A stretch of DNA of 64,000 bases. Source: Amblyornis subalaris. Lineage: Eukaryota; Chordata; Aves; Passeriformes; Ptilonorhynchidae. Below the pieces are notes generated by a model. That model saw only the letters and a program-made list of their open reading frames with translations, was not told the DNA's origin and searched no databases. The stretch is taken from positions 760,511 through 824,510 of the forward strand of contig JACAXG010000201.1 in assembly GCA_018881555.1 (NCBI GenBank), given 5' to 3'. A program made the position numbers and the translations under genes. Below, piece after piece: positions 10,971 through 24,795 of this stretch (positions are counted from its first letter, which is position 1; each line of letters starts with the position of its first letter).

Positions 10971-12402
10971 AGCTCTGAGCACTGANGTTATTTTTTGCAG
11001 AGAACCAAATCTCAAAGGAATATTCCTGCCCAAGAGGGGATGGGACAAACCCACAGAGGTGCAGGTGAGGAGAGAGGGGATTTTCTAGCAGCAGACAGAG
11101 CAGGGAGGGTTCAGAGGCCACATTAAACCCCACCAGGCATCAAATCCCAGAACAACAATCCCATTGCCAGTGTTGTGAGCAACAAAGGGGTTTTTGCTAA
11201 TAATAAATTTCCCAGGCAGAGAGGAAAGATGAAACCAGGCAGCAGGACTGGCTGGGGAGGAGGGATTTATGAGCTTGGCAGGATTAAGTTAACACAGAAT
11301 TAATGAAAGGGCTCAGAGGGGGAAGATCAGGACTCCNGGAGGGAATGTTGGTGCCTTGCTGGATGAAGCCAGTGCTTAACCCAGGATCCTTGCTCCCACC
11401 CTCCCAGGAATTCNCCCTCCCTTAAAGACACAGCAGAGAACCCAGAGCAGACATGAAACTTTTAATGATTGGAGATCCAGGGGGACAGCATTTGAGGCGC
11501 AGGGTTGGGATACAGAACTGCAGGAAGGGAGCACAGGGGGACAGTGGGCGTTTCCAGGGCACGCAGGGGATGCCACTGGGCTCCAAAACAACTTTCCTGC
11601 ATCAGTTTTCCAGGAGAGAATGTCTCTGTGTGTCTGTGCCTCATGGAAAAATGACAATAAACCCCACAGATAATTAAAAGGATGAAGCCCTGGACCAAGG
11701 CTTGGACCCAGAACCTGCAACAGGAGCCTGGCGGGAACTCAGGGCTGCGTCTCTGTGCTCCAACCAGGATCTAAGCTGGTGACCCCAGCCAGGCCCCCAA
11801 AATTCCCAATTCCTCCAAGGCCAGCTCCCTCTCCTGGTGATTTTTGGTCTTTGTGGAAAAACCGCTAGGACAGGCTTTGCTACATCTTAACACAGAGAAT
11901 TCCCACAGGGACAACCCCAGCACTGCAGGAGAGCTGGGACAAGCCACTGGCGAGCAGGGNACAGAGTCAGGGCCCCGGGGCGACAGCAGCACCTCCATTC
12001 CCAGGAATGGCTCTCTGGGGACTGGCTCCTGTGGGGCACAGGGGGCAGACCTGGGGACACTCAGCTCCAACCCTGCTCTTGGCTTCTTTGGGACCTCCTG
12101 GGGGTGGCAGAGACCTCTCTGTGCCCAGAGAGGCTCACACACATTTTAACCTTCCAGGGCCATTCCTTTGGAAAAGCCACCTCTGCTGCCCACCCCCAGG
12201 AGCTGAGGAATTCCTGCTCCTCCAGTGAGGGCTCCGCAGCAGCAACTGCTCCCCAACCCCCACTGGGGCACCAGGGGTATTTATAAGGCACCCAGAGGTC
12301 TCTTGAAAGCTCCCAGCACCCAGGATTTGAACAAGGTCANGCTGGAAGCACCAGGAAAAGGCTGAGCTGGAAGCAAAGCAGGAAGGCAAAGCTGGAGGNG
12401 AC
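10971..12402. other. SPR 3' flank
   Basis: Contains the probable SPR 3' UTR (11.45-12.40 kb, minus strand) and, to its left, a slightly AT-rich stretch at 11160-11310 with GCTAATAATAAATTTCC. Nothing else recognised. Confidence 0.45.
11461..11466 (-). terminator. Candidate SPR poly(A) signal
   Basis: On the minus strand this reads ATTAAA, the common variant signal, followed within about 15 nt by a CA and then a GT-rich stretch (TGTCTGCTCTGGG and onward). It would give SPR a 3' UTR of roughly 950 nt. No canonical AATAAA lies closer to the stop codon on this strand that looks better. This is inference from spacing only. Confidence 0.35.
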
Positions 12403-14620
<2,218 letters not shown>

Positions 14621-14654
14621 AGGGGGTGCGGCTTCCGCGGGGGAGCACGGGCCG

Positions 14655-14790
14655 GGAATGGGAGCGCGACCGGGATCGGGATCGGGAACAAAAACGGGAC
14701 CAGCACCGGCATCGGGACTGGGATCGGGAAAAGGATCGGGACCAGGGCCAGAATCGGGACTGAGACTGAGAACAAGAACGGGAACAGCCC
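14655..14790 (+). repeat. Second, inverted and diverged hexamer array
   Basis: GGGATC, GGGAAC, GGGACC and GGGACT hexamers on the plus strand, more diverged than the array in SPR exon 1 and in the opposite orientation. The two arrays flank the SPR promoter at about 200 bp separation. Confidence 0.75.
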
Positions 14791-15699
14791 CNGGGACGTC
14801 GCTGCATCCCTGGAGCGCCCACAGCGCCACCAGCCTGGGGGCTTTCCCCCAGTAAATTTTTCCCAATGCGCTTTTCAATGTATTTTTCAAATATATTTTT
14901 AATCAAAATTTTTAATCCCTTTTTATGTATATATACATATTTTCCAAGCGTGGATGTAAATTCCCCCTCCTTTTCCCTCTCCAGCCTTGCCCCCCTGCTG
15001 TCACTTCTGCAGGACCACACCCTAACGCAGCCTTCACTCGCCTTTTCCCTCTCCAATCCCGGTTTCTGGCACTCAGCACTGGCAGTTTATTAGGGAGTGA
15101 AAGCCCTGACTGATCACAAAAAGCCCTAAAATCCTTTTAAAAATAAATGTTTGCGCATGAAGGTGCAGNCAACTTTCAAGGAGGGTTTTTGCCAGGGATA
15201 CCTGGTTCGTATGGGATGAGCTGGCAGCAGGGCTGGGTTTCCCAGCTGTTCCATCCCGGGAACAGATGGCTCCGGCAGGTAACGGAGTGGGATTTCGCTC
15301 AATTAAGCAGCCCCAGACAGGGCTGGAACCCTCCAGCACTCTAATAAAGCATTAAAAATTCATGGCATGGCAAAAACCCAAGAGTGGTATTTGTTTTGCT
15401 AAAGCAAATCTTACACATTCGGGGAAATTAAGATCATCAGCAAAAAAAAAAAAATAAGACAGCAAATGTGTATTTTTTTCACAAGTGGCTTCTTGATGGC
15501 AGAACTTGCTTCAGTCACTGCCAGTTCCCCCCTTCCCACTTTGGCAGCTCCAGTCTCCTGCATCCATCATGTTCCTGCCCTGCTCCCAGCCTGGCACCCA
15601 GCGTGGGGCTGGGCCAACTGGAAATGGGCAGCGTTTCCCTGGACTTTCCTTCCAGCAGCCCGGTTCTGCCNCCGGAGCAGGCTGCTCCAAGGCTGCAGG
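14791..15699. other. Intergenic DNA, AT-rich, nothing recognised
   Basis: Starts with a TTTTTAAT/ATATATACATAT stretch upstream of the SPR hexamer array; an oligo(A) run lies near 15440. No exon seen. Confidence 0.5.
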
Positions 15700-15842
15700 A
15701 GACTCCTCATCCCTGGAAGTGTCCAAGGGCAGGCTGGACGGGACTTGGAACGACCTGTGGAAGGTGTCCCTGCCCGTGGCAGGGGATTGGGATGAGAGGG
15801 CCTTTAAGGTCCCTTCCAACCCAAACCATCCTGGGATTCTAA
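15700..15842 (+). mobile_element. CR1 3' fragment
   Basis: CCCTGGAAGTGTCCAAGGGC to the terminus GGTCCCTTCCAACCCAAACC and ATCCTGGGATTCT. Confidence 0.9.
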
Positions 15843-15991
15843 GTAGGAGTGAGGGTTTGGGGAGAGTTTTATTTTTAGCTGATAATAGTTGCTTGTGCTA
15901 AAATCAAATAAGTATAAAAAATCAGANGGAGGGAACTGGTGACCAAACGAGCCCAGAGCAGGAACCGGAGGGCAGAGCTGCAGAGAAATTG

Positions 15992-16195
15992 TCATGGAAT
16001 CATGGAATGGTTTGGGTAGGAATGAACCTTACAACTCACCTTGTTCCGCCCTTGCCATGGGCAGGGACACCTTCCACNATCCCAGGTGGCTCCAAGCCCT
16101 GTCCAGCCTGGCCTTGGGCACTTCCAGGGATCCAGGGGCAGCCACAGCTTCTCTGGGCAACCTGTGCCGGGGCCTCCCTACCCTCCCAGGGATGG
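15992..16195 (-). mobile_element. CR1 3' fragment
   Basis: Starts TCATGGAATCATGGAATGG (antisense 3' end) and runs through GGGCAGGGACACCTTCCAC and CAGCTTCTCTGGGCAACC. Confidence 0.9.
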
Positions 16196-16486
16196 TCAAT
16201 CTCTAAATTCCGGAAGATGCTCCACATCGCTCCCACCCTGGCACAAGGGGGACTCCGGGCACTCNGAGTCCCGTTAATTTGTCCCTGCTGCACAGCTCCA
16301 GTGGTGACACGGACAGATCCATGGAATTCTCTTGTGCTGGGACAACACGGGCAGGCACCTTTCTGCCCTCGCAGAGCCAGAGGCAGATGGAGCTGGATCC
16401 AGGACAGGGAATACCAAATCCATAAAACTCTTCCGGCAGTGCTTGGGCTCGGGCTGCAGTTGGGAAAACCAGCACTAGGTGTCAGG

Positions 16487-16632
16487 GAATCACAGAATCC
16501 TCAGCGCTGGAAAAGCCCTCTGAGCCCATCGAGCCCAACCATCCCCAGCACTGCCGAGGCCAGCACCGCCCCCTGTCCCCAAGCGCCACATCCACACGGC
16601 TTTGGAATCCCTCCAGGGATGGGGACTCGATG
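16487..16632 (-). mobile_element. CR1 3' fragment, second subfamily
   Basis: GAATCACAGAATCC, then CCCTCTGAGCCCATCGAGCC and GCGCCACATCCACACGGC to CCTCCAGGGATGGGGACTC, antisense. Confidence 0.85.
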
Positions 16633-19600
16633 AAAACCCACCCAAGGGCTTGCCTGTGCCGGTGACATCGAAAATCCAGAGGAATCTGTGGGCAACNCCC
16701 TCCAGGGGAAAGCCAGGAGGGCTTCCAGGGGGAAAACCCACCCACCCCCTCCCAGGGCAGTGGAAACGCCATGGAGCTGGGAATGCCCTGCCCTGACAAT
16801 TCCAGAGCTCCCGGGGGTGGAGGGGAAGCNCTGAATTCCCTGGGCACAGGAGCGGCAACCACGGATCCCAGGAAGAGCCCCGGGGATTGCCGTTCCCGCC
16901 CCAGAAGGGCGGGGCTGGCCGCCACCCGCGGTGGCCCTGGCTGTTGTCACCGTCGCCGTGGCTACCACGGAGCTGCGGGAAGGGCCCTTGTTGATTTAGC
17001 TGCCCCAAGGCCACCCCAGCTGTCGTGTTCACAGCTCATTGTGTCGCCTCCCGNGGACGCGATGGCTCGGATGGCAGCCGATCCTCGCTCCGGACGGGCT
17101 GCATCCAGCCGGATTTACGGCTGGATAANGGGATGGGCTGAGCGGCACAGCAGGAATCCGGATCCTACGGCCGTGATGGGAAGCGGAGGGCGCAGGGAGG
17201 AAATCTCCCCTCATTTTGGGACGGGAGATGGGGTCTCCTTCCTAATCATAAATTGTGGCCCCTCCTGTGCCAGCAGGCAGCCCCAGGCACGGGATTCCCG
17301 GATGGAGCAGCTCTCGGGTGGGGATCCACCTCCTCGATCTTCAAATCCTGCCCCGACGGACCTAAGCCACTCCATGTGGGTTTTGGGAAGACTTTAGGAA
17401 CCCCAACACAGCTTGCCGAAAGATCCTCACCCCAAAATTGCCACCAGAGATCCCCGAAATATTTTTAACTAAAGCAGAAACTCAGATGTGAAAAATCCTC
17501 CTCGAAGGTTGAAGTCCATCTTGAGTGTCTCCGAGATAATATTTTCCTGTATTCGAATGAAAAGANGGAATAAATTCCATGAGAAAACAAAAGTCATAAA
17601 TAGAAGCATCCAGGTGTGTCCCAAACAGGGAGTTGGGGAACAGCACAATAAAATCAGAGAGGTTTAAACATTTATTTCGGTCCTTAAATGTAACACAGAG
17701 AGGGATTCCAAGCACAGAGCCCAGTGGCTGGAAAATGTGGATTTATCCTTCGGAAACGTCTTGCGGAAGACTGGAACATCTTGTGGGCATGCGGATGAAT
17801 CCACGTGGGGGCAACGAACCACAGCGAGTCAGGTCCAGGCGGGGGCACCTGCCCGGCGCGGCAGGAGCAGGGCGGTGGAATCCCTGTAAACCACCCTGCG
17901 GAGCCTCTGGCATTCCAGGCTGGCTCCTGCCGCTGCCGCGGATGGCATCGGAGCGTGTGGCACNGTGACAGCCGGCGCAGGGCGAGCTGTGCCCCGCTCG
18001 GAGGTGGCGGCGGCTGCCAGAGCCGCTCCCACCCTCCCTGACCCAGGAGCGGCCAGCCCTGCTCCCTGTGCCTCCAGCCCAGCTGCAGCCCTTTCCCTTC
18101 TCCCAGGAAAAGGGCAGCCGAGCGCGAGCTTTCCCCTTGGAAAGGGCAGGATTGCNTTCCGTGGGCACGGGGGGGTGCTTTCGGCTGGCACGGCGAGGCA
18201 AAAACGGGGATAAATGGGATGCAGGCGCCTCGCCGGGAGCAGGGATGTGTTTATTCCCCGGGATCGGCGCGGAGGGTGCGGAAGGTCAGCCCTGGGGAAG
18301 GAATCCAGGCTGCTGCACGCCCAGAGCAAACAGAACCGGGGATCTGTGGGCTGAGTCAGCGCCCGGGGCCTTGGCACCGCTCCAGAAATCCCGTGGTTTT
18401 CCTGGTCCCTGAGGATGCCCAGCCCGGCTCAGAGCTGGGGGTGAAGGGTTTGGGCAGGGCGGGAGGGAGAGCAGGAGGNGGCTGGGGATGAAGGAGAGGG
18501 GTGTGGAAGCAACTGCAGGGACCCCAGAACTCCAGTCCACATCCCAAAAGANGGGACCTGCCCAGAGAGGTTGCTTGAGATTCCCTGAGTGTCCCCCAGG
18601 AGGGGTTTTCCAGGTTAACAGCATCTCGCCTTGTTTGATCCTTCCTTTCCGCTTTTAATTCCTGGGTCTGTGGCTAAGCCCATCATTCCACTGGGAAATG
18701 TTTTCCTGAATGACCCTGGAGAGACCAAATGTGAGCCTGGCTTGGCCTCGTGCCCGCTGGATTGAGGGGAGGAGAGATGGAGGCACCTGGAAGGGAAGAT
18801 CCAGCAGGGAGAGGGGGAAGTGGATAGGGAAGGAGAAAAGCCAAGAGACGGTGAAAAAGTGCAGCAAAGTGACAGCACAAAATGAAAATCTCAGACACAA
18901 TAAGCAAGAGATTGTTAAGTTAATAAGAAAAATGAAATAAATTCCGATAGTGGTGTNGCTCCAGTGATTCGAGACAGCTGGTCCTGGATTTGGGAAGTCA
19001 TGGACAGAGGCAGATTGTTGAAACAGCAGGGAACTTGCACTCGAGGCTCCTCCAGCTTTCTGACCCGTCACATTGATTTTTCGGGAAATTTTGGACCACT
19101 AGGGAAGTTCTGGAGGGCTGGAAAACACTGCGAGGTCAGTAATTACAAGGGAGAGTTTTTAAAGCATTATCAGGCTGTTGTCAGCTNCATAAAAAACAAT
19201 TTTATGGAACTCCATTAGGAGGAAATTAAGGGAACATAAAAGGGTTAACGTCAGCCAGACGGGTTTAAGGAAAATAGAATCTGTCAGGCAAAGCCAATAT
19301 CATTTTTCAGGGATTATGAGCTGGGAAGAGCCATCTTGGATGCATTTGTGTTGGTCTCGCANGATGATTTGATTAATAAATCCCAACAATACCCATTCAG
19401 CGTGTTCCTGTCAGTGACTGGGGAGGATAAACAAACTCCTTGTGGACAGGCCCTCGAACGGCACAAAGTTTGTGTGGCAGCAATTAATGGGGACAAATCC
19501 CAGGCTGCTCCCAAGGCAGACGCCGGCAATGAGTATTCATGTGGAGGTGGCCAAATGCTGCGACAAGGAATGGAGCTTTTCCTACAGAACGGAACATTTT

Positions 19601-19839
19601 GTATCCCCGGCGGCCGTGACCTGCACAGAATTGGAGGTGACGGTGGGAAATCAGCTGGAATCAGGCTCAGNGTGACCCCGTGGCCGGGGGGGCTGGCTGA
19701 TGGCACCCACACCACGCTGGGGAGGAGCAGGTGGAGGACATTCCCTCTGTGTTTTGGTTTTGGGAACTACTTGATTCCTATTCCTTGGTAGCCCCATCCT
19801 GGGCTCCTCTCCACCAGCAGCACCACCAGGGGTTGAGGG
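16633..19839. other. Shared SPR/EXOC6B intergenic DNA, no gene
   Basis: CpG-rich around 16.85-17.2 kb and 17.8-18.3 kb. AT-rich complex blocks at 17440-17730 and 18850-19420 (for example GCATTATCAGGCTGTTGTC and GATTTGATTAATAAATCCC) might be regulatory but carry no clear signature. Confidence 0.45.
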
Positions 19840-20390
19840 ATGGGATTTTCCNCCTGTGCCCCACTCAGGTGAGACCCCACCTGCAGAGCTGCTCCAGCCC
19901 TGGGTCCCAGCACAGGAAGGACGTGGAGCTGCTGGAGAGAGTCCAGAGGAGGGACACAAAGATGTTTGGAAGCTTAGAGCACCTCTGCTATGAAACAGGG
20001 TGGGAGAGCTGGAGTTGTTCAGTCTGGAGAAGAGAAGGTTCCAGGGAAACCTTATCACAGCTTTCCAGGACTTAAGGGGGTTATAAAAAAGGGGAAGAGC
20101 AACTTTTTATATGGGCAGATAGTAAAAGGACCAGGGGAAATGGTTCTAAATCAGACAAGGAGAGATTTAGATGGGATACTGGGAAGGAATTCTTGGCTGG
20201 GAGGGTGGTGAGGCCCTGGCACAGGTTGCCCAGAGAAGCTGTGGCTGCCCCATCCCTGGAAGTGTCCAAGGCCAGGTTGGACAGGGCTTGGAGCAGCCTG
20301 GGATAGTGGGAAGGTGTCNTGGCTCATGGCAGGGGGTGGGAATAGACGATCTTTAACATCCCTTCCAACCCNAACCATCCCATGATTTTA
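19840..20390 (+). mobile_element. CR1 3' region, about 550 bp
   Basis: CTCAGGTGAGACCCCACCTG, GACGTGGAGCTGCTGGAGAG, CTGGAGAAGAGAAGGTTCC and the terminus ACATCCCTTCCAACCC, CATCCCATGATTTT. Confidence 0.92.
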
Positions 20391-21204
20391 AATTCTCATC
20401 TCTGTGCTCAACCCCCGTGTACCGTGATCTGCTGGACTGAGCATCCTCCTCATCCTGGAGCAAACCAGATCCAGTTCCCGAGATCCTCGTTCCTGGTAAC
20501 ACCGGGCCGAGCCCTCAGAACTGAACCTGGCCCTGGTGCCATTCATATCCCGCAATTAAAGCCATTTAGGATCGTTACCAGCCACTNCCTCTTGGGCCGC
20601 TGTAGTTTAAGCGTGTTCAACAATCCCAGGGAAGACCTGCTGCCTTCAGGAATATCGGCTCAGTCCCCAACAGCGCAAACCCCACTCATTTAAATGATAA
20701 ATGATAACAATAATCCTTTTATCTGCTGGCAGCGCTGGCATCCCCATGTTCCACCCCGGTTTGTGTCACACACGGAGCAGCCCAGGATGGATTTCCACGG
20801 CCACAGGCAGCTCCTGTCAGCGGGCTGCGCTCCAGAGCAGTGGATGCCCACGGATCCGCTCCCCTCAGGGCTGCCAGGGAGGATTTCCTGGAGGGACTGT
20901 CCCTGGTTTGCCACGAGGGATTGCTGGAAGCTCTGGCCCCGCTTCCCCCGGGATGCCCGGCTCGGCCGCGGCACCGGCGCCTCCAGGGCTGCTCCGGGGG
21001 CTCTGCGGTGCTTCCCCCATCCAGCTCCCGATCCATCCCTAGGGTCGGGATTCACCCTGCGACTGTCACCCCCTTTCCTTCCAGCTGACACATCACTTTG
21101 ATTCTTGGTCCTCGGAAGGCGTGTGCCAGATCCCGGCGGTGACACTGTCCGAGGACAGATTCCCTCCGGTGTCACATCCCAGGTGACACCGTTNGGGAAG
21201 CGAT
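20391..21204. other. Intergenic DNA, nothing definite
   Basis: An AT-rich complex stretch at 20540-20730 (CAATTAAAGCCATTTAGG, CATTTAAATGATAAATG) is followed by GC-rich DNA. No exon seen. Confidence 0.4.
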
Positions 21205-21467
21205 GGGCAGGGGTTGGTGAACTCCACGTGGAGTGAGGGAGTTGGAGCACGAGTGAGGAGCGGCTGAGGGAGCTGAGAAAGGGGCTCAGCCTGGAGAAAA
21301 GGAGGCTCAGGGGGGACCTTCTGGCTCTGCACAACTCCTGACAGGAAGGGGCAGCCAGGGGGGGTCGGGCTCTGCTCCCAGGGAACAGGGACAGGAGGAG
21401 AGGGAACAGCCTCGAGCTGTGCCAGGGGAGGCTCAGGTGGGACATTGGGAAAATTCCTTCACGGAAG
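21205..21467 (+). mobile_element. CR1, left part, split by the solo LTR
   Basis: CR1 3' region in sense, with GCTGAGGGAGCTGAGAAAGG, GGGGCAGCCAGGGGGGGTCG and GAACAGGGACAGGAGGAGAG, up to AAAATTCCTTCACGGAA, where the LTR enters. Confidence 0.9.
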
Positions 21468-22054
21468 TGTTAGAAATGATACAACTTTTAAATTTNTTTT
21501 GTACCTTTAGTCAGGTTTGTTCACCTTTGCCCAGGGGAGGGGAATTGAAGTTTCTCTTCAAAGGATTCTGTTTCACCGGNCGAGGCCTGGTGAGTTTAAC
21601 ATCTCAACCGATTGGGAGTAACCAGGAGATACAGAGGGGATAAGTGACCATTGACAAACATTTAGCAACATCTACAAACATCGACCTCAAGGATTACCCN
21701 CCCGGGCGTGGTCGGAGACACCCGGTCTNGAGAAGACTGATAAGAGAACAGAACAATGAGAGCCAAGTTAGCACCTAAGGCAAAGGGATCAATAACCANT
21801 AGGAGACTCAANACTAAGAAGTGTGTAATTTAAGACCAATGAACTAAAATTTCTTGGGTTTTGTGCGTATAAATATGGGAAACATCGGGTAAAGAGTCAT
21901 GTGTGATGGAATGCTTTTCCCTGCACCACCCGGGCAATGTGTGGATGAAAAGATTTCTATTGCACATCCAGGCCAGAATAAAGGAATGCCTTCGTTCTCT
22001 AACACTAAAAGATGTTGTTGCAGAGTTTTTGTTGTTGCCTCAGTTTCGGTAGCA
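21468..22054 (+). mobile_element. Solo LTR of an endogenous retrovirus
   Basis: 587 bp beginning TGTTAGAAATG and ending GGTAGCA, with TG...CA ends and a 4-bp target duplication GAAG (21464-21467 and 22055-22058). It carries a TATA box (TATAAATA at 21868) and, about 110 bp later, a poly(A) signal AATAAA (21977-21982), which gives a U3-R-U5 layout on the plus strand. No internal retroviral sequence, primer-binding site or second LTR is present. It has split a CR1 copy. The family cannot be named by eye; 4-bp duplications are typical of gammaretrovirus-like elements. Confidence 0.85.
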
Positions 22055-22245
22055 GAAGGGGCTGTCCAGCCCTGGCACAGCTGCCCGGGGCNGGAGTGGA
22101 GTGCCCATNCCNGGAGGGATTTCAAAGCCGTGTGGATGTGGCACTNGGGGACATGGAGCAGCGGTGGCCTTGGCAGTGCTGGGGAAATGATTGGACTCTG
22201 TGATCTTAAAGGTCCTTTCCAACCTTANTGATTTTTAATGACTCC
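22055..22245 (+). mobile_element. CR1, right part, after the solo LTR
   Basis: The same copy resumes at GGGGCTGTCCAGCCCTGGC and ends GGTCCTTTCCAACCTTA.TGATTTTTA, the CR1 3' end. Confidence 0.9.
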
Positions 22246-22351
22246 AAGTTTTCACCAGGCTCTCCTCGCTCCTCCTGGGTTGTTCCAGCCACGGTGCTTC
22301 ACTTTGGGGAGTTCTTTTACCCCATTCTNGTTTAGTTAAGTGACAATACAG

Positions 22352-22404
22352 GAACAAGAGGATCTTTAAGGTTCCTTCCAACCCAAACCATTCCATGATT
22401 CCAN
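22352..22404 (+). mobile_element. CR1 3' terminus, short
   Basis: Only GATCTTTAAGGTTCCTTCC, AACCCAAACC and ATTCCATGATTCC remain. Confidence 0.8.
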
Positions 22405-22969
22405 GTCACTCAGACCAGCAGCATTCCCCCTTCACAGGCAGCAGTGAGCGAGGCCCGAGGTTTGCTCACGCCATCGGAGCTGTTTATTTCTGTCTCAGAA
22501 GGTGAAACAACAAAAGCAAAGGCAGAAACCCTCGGTGGTATNCTGGGATCGTTCCTGCTCTCCATCCCAGGGTGCTGTGGCATTCCCGTGCAAGGACAGC
22601 ACCTGATAAGGTGTGGCTGGGAACGGGACCTTCCAGAGCTGTTTTCCCAANGTGAATTAATAACAACAACGTCCAGCTGCTTCCGAAGGGAGTCACACCG
22701 GGAGCAGCAGCGTTACACCGCGAGACCTTGACACGCAGGGCTGCTCCTGGGGGATGGTGCTGTTTGTCGGAGGAAGCTCCGCCGTGTCCCTGGCTCCCAC
22801 GGCTCAGGGGGTGCACGGCACTCAGCAGCGGGTGGGATGGCTCGGGATCCAGCCCAAGGGTGGCTTGGGGTCCGCAGGAGCTTCCTTGGGGTCCATGGCA
22901 CCTTTTCAGGGTGGGGGTGACATTGTCTATGGGGCTGAGGAACGGGATGGGGCGGGAGGAGCAGGGGTT
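22405..22969. other. Intergenic DNA, nothing recognised
   Basis: Unique sequence between a CR1 remnant and the minisatellites upstream of EXOC6B. Confidence 0.5.
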
Positions 22970-23470
22970 CATCCCTCATGGGGCAGTGACATGGGTTCTT
23001 TCCTGCTGGGATTTCACAAAGGTGTCAGTGTCACGGGGCTGTGTCCCCTCAGGGCGATTCATGGGGTCGTTGGCAAGGGGCAGCGTCCTCTCATGGAGGA
23101 GGGTGTGGGGATCCTGCCATGGGCCCGTGTCTCTTCATGAAGGAGTCCATGGGGTCCCGGTTATGTGGCTGTGCCCCCATATGGGGAAGGACACGGGGTC
23201 CTTGCCAGAGGATAGTGTCCCCTTGTGTCGGGTGTCACCACCATGGGGGCTGTGTCCCCTCAATGGGGGTGTCATGCTCATGGGGCTGTGTCCCCATATG
23301 GGGGAGGACACTGGGATCGTGCGAAGGATCTGTGTCCTCTTGCAGACGAGGACAGGACGACCCTGCCATGGGGCTGTGTCCCCATATGGGGGAAGACATT
23401 GGGATCCTGCCACGGGGCTGTGGCCCTCGTGAGAAGGACACGGGGACTGTGCTATGGGGCCGTGTCCCTT
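22970..23470 (+). repeat. Diverged minisatellite, unit near 60 bp
   Basis: Recurring CATGGGGCTGTGTCCCC, CATATGGGGGAGGACAC and GGGATCCTGCCA blocks in the same order, around eight poorly conserved copies. It runs directly into the EXOC6B promoter minisatellite but has an unrelated unit. Confidence 0.7.
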
Positions 23471-23582
23471 CTACGACCCCACCCCCGCTCCATCTCCCGC
23501 CGGCTTCCCGAGCCCCGGGGCCGCCCCCGGTCCGTCCTCCCTCGCTGGGAGGAGCGGCCGCGCTGGCCCGGCCCCTTCCCGG

Positions 23583-24655
23583 ACTACATCTCCCGTGGTG
23601 TGCCGCACTCCCGCCCCCTTCCCAGACTACATCTCCCGTGGTGTCCCACTGCCGCCCTACATCTCCCGTGGTACCCCGCTCTCAAACTCCTCCCGCGCTC
23701 CATCCCCCGTGCTGTCCCGGTCCTGGACTCCATCTCCCGCGGCTCCCTGGTCCCGCACTACATCGCCCGTAGTGTCCCGGTCCCGCACTCCATCTCTCCC
23801 GTTGTGTCCCTGTCTCCCAGCCCCTTTCCCGCACTCCATCTCCCGTTGTGTCCCTGTCTCCCAGCCCCTTTCCCGCACTCCATCTCCCGCGGTGTCCCGG
23901 CCCCGCACTCCAACTCCCGTGGTATCCCGTGGCTCCCCAGTACCGCGCTCCATCGCCCGTGGTGTCCCGCGCTCCATCTCCCGTGGCTCCTCGGTGCCGC
24001 ACTACATCTCCCATGGTGTCCCGCACTCCATCCCCCGTGGTATGCCACACTCCACCTCCCGTGGTATCCCACACTCCATCTCCCGTGGGTCCCGCACGCC
24101 ATCCCCCGTGCGTCCGGGGTCCCGCCCTCCATCCCCCGCGGTACCCCGGTCCGGCACTCCCTCGCCCGTGCGGTCCCACACTACATGTCCCGTGGGTCCC
24201 GCCCTCCATCCCCCGCGGTACCCCGGTCCGGCACTCCCTCGCCCGTGCGGTCGCACACTACATCTCCCGTGGGTCCCACACNNNNNNNNNNNNNNNNNNN
24301 NNNNNNNNNNNNNNNNNNNNNNNNNNNNNNNNNNNNNNNNNNNNNNNNNNNNNNNNNNNNNNNNNNNNNNNNNNNNNNNNNNNNNNNNNNNNNNNNNNNN
24401 NNNNNNNNNNNNNNNNNNNNNNNNNNNNNNNNNNNNNNNNNNNNNNNNNNNNNNNNNNNNNNNNNNNNNNNNNNNNNNNNNNNNNNNNNNNNNNNNNNNN
24501 NNNNNNNNNNNNNNNNNNNNNNNNNNNNNNNNNNNNNNNNNNNNNNNNNNNNNNNNNNNNNNNNNNNNNNNNNNNNGGGTCCCGCCCTCCATCCCCCGCG
24601 GTACCCCGGTCCGGCACTCCCTCGCCCGCGCGGTCGCACACTACATCTCCCGAGC
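23583..24655 (+). repeat. Promoter-proximal minisatellite of EXOC6B
   Basis: Tandem units of about 23-27 bp with the core (C/A)CTCCATCTCCCGYGGTRTCCCG, and a larger unit of about 90-100 bp towards the right. At least eight copies carry ACTACAT or CTACAT instead of ACTCCAT: 23583, 23626, 23657, 23757, 24001, 24180, 24257 and 24640. The array contains the assembly gap at 24282-24576 and ends about 140 bp before the EXOC6B start codon. Long open frames across it (including one of 712 codons) are products of the repeat. Confidence 0.85.
24282..24576. other. Assembly gap of 295 N
   Basis: A single run of N inside the minisatellite. Similar repeat units lie on both sides, so the gap probably marks unresolved copies. 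Confidence 0.99.
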
Positions 24656-24659
24656 GCCC

Positions 24660-24795
24660 GCGCTGCCGCGCTGCATCTCCCGCCGTGCCCCGCGCGGGGC
24701 CGGGCCGCCGCTCCCGCTGCCGTGGCGGGGGGGCCGTGCCGGGCCGGGCCGGGCCGTGCCGGGCGGGGCCGCGCAGGTGGGGCCGGGGCGGCCCC
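24660..24795 (+). promoter_or_regulatory. EXOC6B promoter, CpG-rich
   Basis: Very GC- and CpG-rich, TATA-less sequence with repeated GGGCCGGGCC and GGGGCGGCC boxes between the minisatellite and the start codon; the CpG density continues to about 25.25 kb in intron 1. The start site cannot be fixed from the sequence. Confidence 0.55.

Noticed and set aside
1..12000. EMX1 exons, expected by synteny
   Set aside because: No homeodomain (such as a WFQNRR segment) or EMX1 N-terminal motif was found in any frame; the gene must lie outside the window.
16938..16970. RFX X-box-like GTCGCCGTGGCTAC
   Set aside because: One mismatch in the second half-site and no supporting context; chance in GC-rich DNA.
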